Shown here piece by piece: positions 49,369-57,277 of a stretch of 64,000 nt of DNA (its first letter is position 1; every line of letters starts with the position of its first letter). The stretch is from Clostridia bacterium. GTDB lineage: Bacteria > Bacillota > Clostridia > Peptostreptococcales > Anaerovoracaceae. The notes beneath the pieces were generated by a model. It was not told the origin of the DNA. It made no database searches and saw only the letters and a list, made by a program, of their open reading frames with translations. The stretch is from the NCBI GenBank assembly GCA_910575405.1, contig CAJTER010000013.1, positions 1-64,000 of the forward strand, read 5' to 3'. The position numbers and the translations under genes were made by a program.

Positions 49369-50106
49369 ATGATTTTATACATCGACTGCACCAGCGGCAT
49401 CAGCGGCGACATGGTGCTGAGGGCCCTTGAGGACTTGGGAGGAGACAGCTCACAGGCAGAAACGCTGAATTTTCTGCAGAACCACACCCATGAAGACGGC
49501 CGCGCTCACCACAGCCAGGCCCATGAGCATGAACACCACCATGGCCAGGCCAGCAGCGGCAGCCAGAACACTCACGCTCACCATACGCACCGCAGCCACA
49601 AAGAAGTAAAACGCCTGATAGAGGCAAGCGGCATGTCGCAACAAGCAAAGGACACAGCCCTTTCCATCTACAGAGTCATCGCAGCGGCAGAAGCAAAGGT
49701 CCATGAATCCGACATAGAAAACGTCCACTTTCACGAGGTAGGAAGAAATGAAGCCATAAAAAATATCGCCGGCATCGCCTCTGCTCTGGAAAGCCTGGAT
49801 ATTGACAAAATATACTGCTCGGAAATCCACGACGGCAAAGGATTCATCACCTGCAGCCACGGGACTATTCCAGTACCAGTTCCAGCGGTTATGGCCATGC
49901 GGGAAACCTGTGATGACTACGTATTTGTCACAGACGATATTGAAACGGAGCTTGTGACCCCTTCCGGGCTGGGCGTACTCATGGGAACCTGCGCGGAGTA
50001 CCGAAAGGAGCTTCCAAAAGGAACCCTTCTCAAAACCGCTGTTGCAAAAGGCGGACGGGATACTGGAAAAGAAGGCCTGAAAATCAGCCTCATTGAGCAG
50101 GAATAA
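49369..50106 (+). CDS. larC: Short LarC-like nickel insertion protein with His-rich insert
   Basis: A 245-residue protein matching the first part of LarC: ILYIDCTSGISGDMVLRAL at the start, then a histidine-rich loop (residues 39-83, many His including HEHEHHHG), AEAKVHESDIENVHFHEVGR, HGTIPVPVPAV and ELVTPSGLGVLMGT. Full LarC has about 400 residues with a LarC2 domain, sometimes made by programmed frameshift. Here the stop is followed only by the next gene's leader, so no LarC2 exists locally. CTP-dependent nickel insertion would normally need both parts. Confidence 0.82.
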   Translation: MILYIDCTSGISGDMVLRALEDLGGDSSQAETLNFLQNHTHEDGRAHHSQAHEHEHHHGQASSGSQNTHAHHTHRSHKEVKRLIEASGMSQQAKDTALSIYRVIAAAEAKVHESDIENVHFHEVGRNEAIKNIAGIASALESLDIDKIYCSEIHDGKGFITCSHGTIPVPVPAVMAMRETCDDYVFVTDDIETELVTPSGLGVLMGTCAEYRKELPKGTLLKTAVAKGGRDTGKEGLKISLIEQE

Positions 50107-50139
50107 ATACATACAGACAAAAGCAAAGGAGAATCAAAC

Positions 50140-50607
50140 ATGACCGAAGCACCAAAACCAGTAAGAAATGATGAACTGGTGGAAAGTATCAAAAACGCGA
50201 AACAAGACGCGTCTCAGGAAAACACCGTAAAAATGCTGAACCAGGTAGTGCGGGCAAAGCTTCTGGCCCCCATCAGCCTGGACAAAGCGCCTGTCATGGA
50301 AGGGGAAGACGGCCAGGTAGTACTGGAAAAGGATACCACCGTCAGCTTTGAACTCATAAAAGCCCAAAACGGCGATCTGTACTATCCCGTTTTTACAGAC
50401 GGAGAAGAGCTGCGCAAATGCAGCACAGAGAAAAATCAGCACAGCATGATCGTCAACTTTGAAGATCTGGCCAACATCATCCTGAACCAGGGAAAAGCAG
50501 TCCGCGGCTTTGTCATCAATCCCATGGGCCAGAACATCTGCTTTACATCGGAAATGATCGAAGGCATGATCAAGGATATGGAAGCGGAGAGCGAAAAAAA
50601 GGCCTGA
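50140..50607 (+). CDS. SseB-like N-terminal domain protein
   Basis: A 155-residue soluble protein with the SseB_N pattern: LLAPISLDKAPVMEG, VSFELIKAQNGDLYYPVFTD, FEDLANIILNQGKAVRGFVI and NPMGQNICFTSEMIEGM. Members are widespread in Firmicutes and their role is unsettled (some are near secretion or stress genes). AAGGAGAATCAAAC precedes the ATG. It follows larC by 33 bp and is probably co-transcribed with larBC. Confidence 0.8.
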   Translation: MTEAPKPVRNDELVESIKNAKQDASQENTVKMLNQVVRAKLLAPISLDKAPVMEGEDGQVVLEKDTTVSFELIKAQNGDLYYPVFTDGEELRKCSTEKNQHSMIVNFEDLANIILNQGKAVRGFVINPMGQNICFTSEMIEGMIKDMEAESEKKA

Positions 50608-50658
50608 GCCTGCCTAAAATAGCCTGCAAAATTTTTCAATGCAGGAGGGAATTCCCTC

Positions 50659-50686
50659 TTGACATTTTCCCGCAATCAGGTAAACT
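50659..50686 (+). promoter_or_regulatory. Promoter of the T-box/valS transcript
   Basis: TTGACA (50659-50664) and TAAACT (50681-50686) with a 16-bp spacer, about 60 bp before the T-box stem I. Confidence 0.65.
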
Positions 50687-50749
50687 AATGTAATATATCG
50701 CTTGACAGGAAGAGTCGGCATGCGTTTCTTCCCGCAGCGTACAACTGAA

Positions 50750-51104
50750 TAAAGGCGATGAAAAAGAGGAGTAGGAAAACAGGACTTGACAGAGAGAAGG
50801 TTCGGGAGTGTGTCTGACAGAACGAAAAGCTCAGAAATGCCAGGCTGAGAGACCTTTAAGAACCCCATTTTCCGAAGGTTGCTTTGGAGCCTGACCGGCA
50901 CCGGCAGAGCGTCACAGGCGCAGGCTGCGGGGGCCATGTAAATGAGAGCTATGCTTTTGGGGAGCGTAGGGACTGCGACTGCAGCAGCGAAAAAGGCTGC
51001 AGAGGGATGAAACGGCAGCCTGACAAAACCCTGAAAACATGGAATAAAGGTGGTACCGCGGAACATTCCGTCCTTTAGCGTTAACAGCAGAGGGCGGTTT
51101 TTTA
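50750..51104 (+). promoter_or_regulatory. T-box leader of valS
   Basis: The leader has a stem I region with GAGTAGG and AGAGAG motifs (50770-50805), the canonical T-box AAGGTGGTACCGCGGA at 51047-51062, and a terminator formed by CCGTCCTTT pairing with AGAGGGCGG followed by TTTTTT (51068-51102). Uncharged tRNA binding would favour the antiterminator. The gene downstream implies a valine specifier (GUN), but the codon in the specifier loop could not be assigned with certainty from the unaligned sequence. Confidence 0.9.
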
Positions 51105-51215
51105 TTGAGACGATCGCCCGAATTTACGCAGCTGAACCCATGCGAAAAGACAAATGCTTTAGCAGGGGAGCGGCCGATCATCCATACAAAATTTCAGAAA
51201 AGGAGAAACACGAAT

Positions 51216-53897
51216 ATGGAAAAAAACCTTGCAAAAACATATAACCCAAAGGATTTTGAAGACCGCATCTACGCCATGTGGGAAGAAAAGGGCGCTTTTA
51301 AAGCAGAGCGGGATCCAGACAAAAAACCGTTCACTATTGTAATGCCGCCGCCCAACATTACGGGCCAGCTTCACATGGGACATGCCCTGGATCAGACACT
51401 CCAAGATGTACTGACCAGATTTAAGAGGCTTCAGGGCTACAGCGCTCTGTGGCTTCCGGGAAGCGATCACGCCAGCATTGCTACGGAGGTCAAGGTAGTA
51501 GAAAAGCTGAGAAACGACGAGGGAAAGGAAAAAGAAGAGATTGGCAGAGAAGAATTCCTCAAAAGAGCCTGGGACTGGAAGCGGATTTACGGCGGCAAGA
51601 TCACGAAACAGTGCCGCAAGCTGGGGGATTCCTGCGATTGGAGCAGAGAACGCTTTACCATGGACGAGGGCTGCAACAAAGCCGTCAACCACTTCTTCGT
51701 AAGGCTCTACGAAAAGGGCTATATTTACAGAGGAAATCGGCTCATCAACTGGTGCCCTAAATGCGGCACATCCCTTTCGGACGCAGAGGTTGAGCATGAG
51801 GATAAAAACGGCAAGTACTGGTACTTCCGCTATCCTGCGGCAGACGGAGGCGAGGGCGTTGTCGTAGCAACCTCCAGACCGGAAACCATGTTCGGCGACG
51901 TTGCCATTGCCGTACATCCGGATGACGCAAGATACAAAGAGCTGGTGGGAAAAAACGTAGTCCTGCCTCTGGTGGGCCGGGAAATTCCGGTGATAGCAGA
52001 CCCCTATCCGGATCCGGAAAAGGGAACAGGAGCCGTGAAGATCACTCCGGCCCACGACGCCAACGACTTTGAGGTGGGAAGGAGAAACAACCTGGAAAGC
52101 CTCTGCTGCATCAATGAGGACGCTACCATGAACGAGCTGGCGGGAAAATATCAGGGCATGGATCGCTACGAATGCAGGAAAGCCTGGGTAGCAGATCTGG
52201 AAGCTGCCGGATACCTGGTAAAAACCGAGGACAAGGTTATTCCGGTAGGCGGATGCTACCGCTGCGGAACGACAATTGAGCCCATGCTGTCGGATCAGTG
52301 GTTTGTAAAAATGGAAGAGCTGGCAAAGCCAGCCATTGAGGCGGCAAAGAAGGGTGATCTGGTTCACGTGCCGGAACGCTTTGAAAAAATCTATCTTCAC
52401 TGGCTGGAGGAAATCCGCGACTGGTGCATCTCAAGACAGCTGTGGTGGGGCCACCGGATTCCGGCCTGGTACTGCCAGGACTGCGGGGAAATCATCGTAG
52501 CTGAGACAGAGCCAAAGACCTGCACAAAATGCGGCAGCAGCAATCTTAAGCAGGATGAAGACGTGCTGGACACCTGGTTCTCCTCTGCTCTGTGGCCCTT
52601 CTCCACCCTGGGATGGCCGGAGGAAACGGAAGACTTGAAATACTTCTATCCAACCGATGTGCTGGTAACAGGCTATGACATTATCTTCTTCTGGGTTGTG
52701 CGCATGGTATTTTCTGCTCTGGAAACAACGGGAAAATCCCCCTTCAAATACGTGTATGTACACGGACTTGTGCGGGATGCGGAAGGCCGCAAAATGAGCA
52801 AATCCCTGGGCAACGGCATTGACCCGCTGGAGATCATCGATCAGTACGGCGCGGACGCCCTTCGCTTTATGCTGACAACAGGAATCACGCCGGGAAACGA
52901 CATGCGGTTTAAAGAGGACAAGCTGGAAAGCGCCAGAAACTTCGCAAACAAATTGTGGAATGCTTCCCGCTTTGTCATCATGAACCTGCAGGATGAAGAG
53001 GGAAACTTTAAGGAAATGTCCGATAAAGCGGGCCTGCAGGACGAGGACAAGTGGATTCTTTCCAGAGTAAACGACGCGGCTAAATACGTGACGGAAACCA
53101 TGGAAAAATTCGATCTGGCCCTGGCCGGACAGCGGGTTTACGAGCTCATCTGGAACGAGTACTGTGACTGGTACATTGAAATCGTAAAGGGAAGGCTCTA
53201 CGGCGACGATGAAACGGACAAGGCGGCGGCAAGATACGTGTTGGTAAAAGCCTTAAAAGATATGCTCCGCATGCTCCACCCATTCATGCCGTATATTACA
53301 GAAGAAATCTGGAGCTTCCTGCCAAAGGAAGAACCGCAAAAAGACAACCCGGAAGGCTTCCTCATTAAAGAACGCTGGCCGATATACGATGAAGCCCTCA
53401 CATACAGCGATGAAGTGAAAAAGCTGGAAATGGCAATGGAAGCAATCCGCAGCATCCGAAATATCCGCGCAGAAGCAGATGCAGCGCCAAGCAGAAAGCT
53501 TCGGGCCGTCATCCTGGGAAGGGATAGCGCCCTGGAGACAGTCAGGGCCGGAGAACGCTATATAAAGAAGCTGGCCAATATCACGGAAATCACTTTTACA
53601 GAAGAAAAGTCCGCTGTACCGGAAGAAGTCATGTCCGCTGTTATAAATGGCGCCGAAATCTTCATTCCGCTGGACGATCTGGTAGACTACGCAGCAGAGC
53701 TTGAACGCCTTACAAAAGAAAAGAAAAAGCTGGAGGGAGAAGTCAAGCGGGTAAAAGGAAAGCTTGGCAACGAAGGCTTTATCAAAAAAGCGCCGGAAAA
53801 GGTGGTAAACGAAGAAAAGGAAAAAATGGCGAAGTACGAGGATATGCTGGCCAAAGTCTGCGAACGTCTCGCCATGGTGGAAAGCAAATGTAACTAG
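51216..53897 (+). CDS. valS: Valyl-tRNA synthetase
   Basis: An 893-residue class I synthetase. The HIGH motif appears as GQLHMGHALDQTL, the KMSKS motif as GRKMSKSLGNGIDP. The editing domain (VVVATSRPETMFGDVAIAVH), zinc-finger-like cysteine pairs (CPKCGTSL, CQDCGE, CTKCGSS), the anticodon-binding domain and the C-terminal coiled coil (LERLTKEKKKLEGEVKRVKG) are all seen. The frame opens at 51105 inside the T-box; AAAGGAGAAACACGAAT puts the start at 51216. The T-box upstream makes expression depend on uncharged tRNA-Val. Confidence 0.97.
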   Translation: MEKNLAKTYNPKDFEDRIYAMWEEKGAFKAERDPDKKPFTIVMPPPNITGQLHMGHALDQTLQDVLTRFKRLQGYSALWLPGSDHASIATEVKVVEKLRNDEGKEKEEIGREEFLKRAWDWKRIYGGKITKQCRKLGDSCDWSRERFTMDEGCNKAVNHFFVRLYEKGYIYRGNRLINWCPKCGTSLSDAEVEHEDKNGKYWYFRYPAADGGEGVVVATSRPETMFGDVAIAVHPDDARYKELVGKNVVLPLVGREIPVIADPYPDPEKGTGAVKITPAHDANDFEVGRRNNLESLCCINEDATMNELAGKYQGMDRYECRKAWVADLEAAGYLVKTEDKVIPVGGCYRCGTTIEPMLSDQWFVKMEELAKPAIEAAKKGDLVHVPERFEKIYLHWLEEIRDWCISRQLWWGHRIPAWYCQDCGEIIVAETEPKTCTKCGSSNLKQDEDVLDTWFSSALWPFSTLGWPEETEDLKYFYPTDVLVTGYDIIFFWVVRMVFSALETTGKSPFKYVYVHGLVRDAEGRKMSKSLGNGIDPLEIIDQYGADALRFMLTTGITPGNDMRFKEDKLESARNFANKLWNASRFVIMNLQDEEGNFKEMSDKAGLQDEDKWILSRVNDAAKYVTETMEKFDLALAGQRVYELIWNEYCDWYIEIVKGRLYGDDETDKAAARYVLVKALKDMLRMLHPFMPYITEEIWSFLPKEEPQKDNPEGFLIKERWPIYDEALTYSDEVKKLEMAMEAIRSIRNIRAEADAAPSRKLRAVILGRDSALETVRAGERYIKKLANITEITFTEEKSAVPEEVMSAVINGAEIFIPLDDLVDYAAELERLTKEKKKLEGEVKRVKGKLGNEGFIKKAPEKVVNEEKEKMAKYEDMLAKVCERLAMVESKCN

Positions 53898-53915
53898 AAA
53901 ACAGGGGGAAAAGAA

Positions 53916-55202
53916 ATGGATGCAATTGAGAGAATACACACATTTGACCGCTTTGGCAGCATCCTGGGACTGGAGAGAATGAACCTGCTGCTGGAAAGGC
54001 TGGGAAACCCGGAACGGGATCTGAAGGTCATCCATGTAGCGGGAACAAATGGAAAGGGCTCCGTATGCCGGTATTTGTACGAAGCCCTGCAGGAAAACGG
54101 ATATAAGGTGGGGCTCTATACCTCACCTTTTATTGAGTCCTTTTATGAACGGATCCAGGCGGATGGCAGCTTTATTTCAAAAGAGGAACTAGAGCAATAT
54201 ACCGGTATAGTGGTACGAAATACCAGTATACTGGTACGAGAGGGCCATGATTCACCTACAGAATTTGAAGTGGTGACAGCCATTGCCTTCCTTTATTTTG
54301 CAGCGAAAAAGGTTGATTTTGTTATCCTGGAGGTGGGACTGGGAGGTACGGGGGACTCTACCAATGTCATTGAGAAACCTCTGGCCAGCGTTATTACCTC
54401 TATATCCTACGATCACATGCAGCAGCTGGGAAACACGCTGGAAGCAATTGCGGGAGAAAAGGCGGGAATCATAAAACAAGGCGTGCCAGTAGTGTCCAAT
54501 GTTTCTCAGAGAGAAGCAGCAGCTGTTATTGCCAGGACTGCTTACGAAAAGGGATGCGTACTGTATGATGCCTCAAAGGTAAAGTACCGGATCGCGGAAC
54601 AATCCGCGGAAGGAAGCTGTTTTGATATGCAGCTTTATGGAACGGATTACAGCGGTGTAGAGATTTCCATGCCAGGCAGACACCAGATAGAAAATGCGAA
54701 AACTGCGCTGATTGCCTTGGAAGTTCTTAGAAAACAGGGTATAATAAATATTAAGCGCGACAAATTATACGAAGGAATGCGGAAGGCAAAGCAGCCCGGC
54801 CGCTTTGAAGTTTATCCCGGACAGCCCTGCATTGTGCTGGACGGAGCCCACAATGAGGCAGGTGCGGAAACGTTAAAAGAAACCATGGGCGCCTGTTTCC
54901 CTGGCAGGCGGATCCTGATTGTGGCCGGAATGCTGGCAGATAAGGAAACGGATAAAATAGCCGGAACGCTGGCGGAGATTTCAAAAAACTTCATTGCGGC
55001 AGAGCCGGATAATCCGAGAAAACTGCCGGCAGAAGACTTAGCAGAGCTGCTTTCTCGCTGCGGCGGGGAATGTGCTGTTGCCAAAGACGGGCAGTCCGCC
55101 ATTCAAATGGCAATGGAACATGAGATAGAGCCTGAAGTAATTTTGTTTGCCGGATCATTGTATTTAATAGGAGAGATAAGGGGGAGATTAAACCATGTGT
55201 GA
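53916..55202 (+). CDS. folC: Folylpolyglutamate synthase / dihydrofolate synthase
   Basis: A 428-residue Mur-ligase-like enzyme that adds glutamates to folates. The P-loop region is HVAGTNGKGSVCRYLYEAL, followed by VGLYTSPFIESFYERI, the FVILEVGLGGTGDSTNVI segment, SYDHMQQLGNTLEAIAGEKAGI and the C-terminal VLDGAHNEAGAETL. Folate polyglutamates are the usual form used by Fhs, FchA and FolD. The gene follows valS by 18 bp and overlaps the next by 8 bases. Confidence 0.95.
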   Translation: MDAIERIHTFDRFGSILGLERMNLLLERLGNPERDLKVIHVAGTNGKGSVCRYLYEALQENGYKVGLYTSPFIESFYERIQADGSFISKEELEQYTGIVVRNTSILVREGHDSPTEFEVVTAIAFLYFAAKKVDFVILEVGLGGTGDSTNVIEKPLASVITSISYDHMQQLGNTLEAIAGEKAGIIKQGVPVVSNVSQREAAAVIARTAYEKGCVLYDASKVKYRIAEQSAEGSCFDMQLYGTDYSGVEISMPGRHQIENAKTALIALEVLRKQGIINIKRDKLYEGMRKAKQPGRFEVYPGQPCIVLDGAHNEAGAETLKETMGACFPGRRILIVAGMLADKETDKIAGTLAEISKNFIAAEPDNPRKLPAEDLAELLSRCGGECAVAKDGQSAIQMAMEHEIEPEVILFAGSLYLIGEIRGRLNHV

Positions 55203-56103
55203 AAAGGAAGCAGAAAAGGTATTATTATTTTATAACCCAAAATCAGGAAACGGCCTGTTCAAAAATAACCTGGACTACATCATCGACCGGTTTCAGAGCG
55301 CGGGCTATCAGGTAGTACCCATCCGGGCAGCTAAGGGAATGGCCATCAGCCGGGCGCTTGCCAATATTGATACCAGCCAGTACCGGCAGATCATCGCGGC
55401 AGGTGGTGATGGAACCATCAACATCTGTGTCAATACGATGATAAAAAACAAGATTGATCTGCCGCTGGCGATTTTTCCGGCAGGGACAGCCAATGATTTT
55501 GCCTATTACTTTGAAATTCCAAGCGATATTGACGGCATGATCGACATTGCCCTGGGAAACCATTTTACGAATGCGGATGTGGGCAAGGTTAATAACCGGT
55601 ATTTTGTCAATGTGGCGGCAATGGGAGCGCTCATCGATGTGAGCCAGAAGACGGATCCGAATCTGAAAAACACCATAGGCGTAATGGCATACTACTTGAA
55701 AGCTGTGACAGAAGTACCGAACCTGAGAGCACATAAGGTAAGGCTCATTACACCGGAACAAACTTATGAAGAGGAAATGTACTTTATGGTGGTGATGAAT
55801 GGAATTTCCGCAGGAGGCTTTAAACGCATTTCGCCGGAGTCCGAAGTCAATGATGGTATGATGGATGTCATTTTGTTCCGCAAAATGCCGATTCTGGAGC
55901 TGGGACCGCTGCTCTTTAATGTGATACACGGAAATCATTCCAAAAATAAACATGTTCTGACCTTTCAGACTGATTCGCTGTGCATTGAATCAGAGGAAGA
56001 TATTTCCACAGATATTGATGGAGAAAAGGGTGAAAAGATGCCGCTAGAATTCAGTATGCTCCACAACCGGCTGCGGATTTTTACAGAGGAGGATGACATT
56101 TAA
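55195..56103 (+). CDS. YegS/BmrU-family lipid kinase (diacylglycerol kinase type)
   Basis: A 302-residue kinase. Visible are the nucleotide motif FYNPKSGNGLFKNN, IIAAGGDGTINICVNTM (the GGDGT signature), LAIFPAGTANDFAYYF and the C-terminal beta domain with VVMNGISAGGFKRISPESE and ISTDIDGEKG. The family phosphorylates diacylglycerol or related lipids (DgkB in Firmicutes). It has an 8-base overlap with folC. The domain layout and length are normal. Confidence 0.9.
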   Translation: MCEKEAEKVLLFYNPKSGNGLFKNNLDYIIDRFQSAGYQVVPIRAAKGMAISRALANIDTSQYRQIIAAGGDGTINICVNTMIKNKIDLPLAIFPAGTANDFAYYFEIPSDIDGMIDIALGNHFTNADVGKVNNRYFVNVAAMGALIDVSQKTDPNLKNTIGVMAYYLKAVTEVPNLRAHKVRLITPEQTYEEEMYFMVVMNGISAGGFKRISPESEVNDGMMDVILFRKMPILELGPLLFNVIHGNHSKNKHVLTFQTDSLCIESEEDISTDIDGEKGEKMPLEFSMLHNRLRIFTEEDDI

Positions 56104-56550
56104 ATGATTAACTTTAGAATGGCGGAAACAAAGGATTATGAAAAATTAGTGCCCTTTTTTATCGAAAATGAGCTGGAATTTTCCGAAGAAGAGCCAGTAC
56201 CAACGGATCTGGTAAAATGCTGGGAAGTGGTTCACGGCGCAGATCAACATCTCATGGCAGCCTTGGTGCTTGCAAAACGGGAAGGTGAATTTATCATTGA
56301 CGGAATTGCAGTAGAAAAGATTTACCGCAAACTGAAAATCGGAAAAATCCTCCTGGATAAGGCAGTCGAGGAAACTCTCTCAAAGGGTGGAACGAGCATT
56401 TATCTGGTAGCAAGGGCGCCGGAATTTTTCCGAAAATACGGTTTTAAAACGGTTCCCAAAGAGGAAGCGCCTAACTTTTTTGAGTGCCTCACCTGCCCGC
56501 AGTTCGGAAAAAACTGCCACCCTGAAGTCATGAAGCTGGATTTCCAGTAA
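56104..56550 (+). CDS. GNAT family N-acetyltransferase (148 residues)
   Basis: A compact single-domain GNAT: MINFRMAETKDYEKLVPFFI start, FIIDGIAVEKIYRKLKIGKI (acetyl-CoA loop where RKLKIGK replaces the usual RGxGxG), LLDKAVEETLSKGGTSIYLV and FFRKYGFKTVPKEE. A Cys-rich end (CLTCPQFGKNCHPEVMKLDF) resembles the tail of amino-acid acetyltransferase (ArgA-like) families. It starts one base after the lipid kinase gene. The substrate could be glutamate, but this is inference. Confidence 0.78.
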   Translation: MINFRMAETKDYEKLVPFFIENELEFSEEEPVPTDLVKCWEVVHGADQHLMAALVLAKREGEFIIDGIAVEKIYRKLKIGKILLDKAVEETLSKGGTSIYLVARAPEFFRKYGFKTVPKEEAPNFFECLTCPQFGKNCHPEVMKLDFQ

Positions 56551-56607
56551 TATTTATCCCTCCAAGGCAATATATTTTAGAGATAATTTGCTTTGGGGGG
56601 AATTTTT

Positions 56608-57222
56608 ATGGAAAAGATTCTGGAAGGAAACCATGCGCAGCTTGTTGGGAAAGTCCTCTCTGAACTGGAGGTCAGTCACAAAACGTATGGCGAAGTCTTT
56701 TATATTGTATTGCTTGGAATTTTAAGAAAAAGTGGATATCAGGATAATATTCGTCTCATGGTATCCGAGAGGCTCATTTGGAATATGGAAATACAGCCAG
56801 GTTGTATGCTGGAAGTATCCGGACAGGTCCGGACTTATAATCAGGAATGCGATGGAAGAAACAGGCTGAATGTAGTAGTCTTTGCCAGGGAACTGCAGCT
56901 GCTGGAAGGCGATGTACAGAGTGAAAATCAAGTATCTCTGGAAGGTTTTGTGTGCAAAGAACCGGTACGGCGGACCTCGCCTCTTGGCCGGGAAATCTGC
57001 GATATTATGCTGGCTGTAAACCGGATGTACAACAAATCGGATTATATCCCTTGTATTGCCTGGGGAAGGAATGCAGCCTACGGTGGAGAGCTGACCGTAG
57101 GAAGCAAGCTGAAAATTGAGGGCCGGATACAGAGCAGGGAATACAAAAAGCGGGATGAAGAGGGAAATGTGACCATCAAAACAGCTTATGAGGTTTCCAT
57201 TATAAAGCTGGCGGACTGCTGA
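56608..57222 (+). CDS. Single-stranded DNA-binding protein-like, two OB folds
   Basis: A 204-residue protein with two tandem OB folds. The second (VSLEGFVCKEPVRRTSPLGR, then ICDIMLAVNRMYNKSDYIPC and KLKIEGRIQSREYKKRDEEG) matches the core of SSB, including the ending TAYEVSIIKL. The first (LVGKVLSELEVSHKTYGEVF) is more divergent. It lacks the acidic tail of housekeeping SSB, so it is an accessory SSB-like protein seen in clostridia. GGGGGGAATTTTT before ATG 56608. Confidence 0.72.
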   Translation: MEKILEGNHAQLVGKVLSELEVSHKTYGEVFYIVLLGILRKSGYQDNIRLMVSERLIWNMEIQPGCMLEVSGQVRTYNQECDGRNRLNVVVFARELQLLEGDVQSENQVSLEGFVCKEPVRRTSPLGREICDIMLAVNRMYNKSDYIPCIAWGRNAAYGGELTVGSKLKIEGRIQSREYKKRDEEGNVTIKTAYEVSIIKLADC

Positions 57223-57277
57223 GCAGAGGGGACTGCTGAACGCTGAGAAAGATGGAATCCTCTGTAGCTTTTGTCAG

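Noticed and set aside
50608-50750. Possible second riboswitch upstream of the T-box
   Set aside because: The stretch holds only the promoter and an unstructured leader segment; nothing matches a known class.
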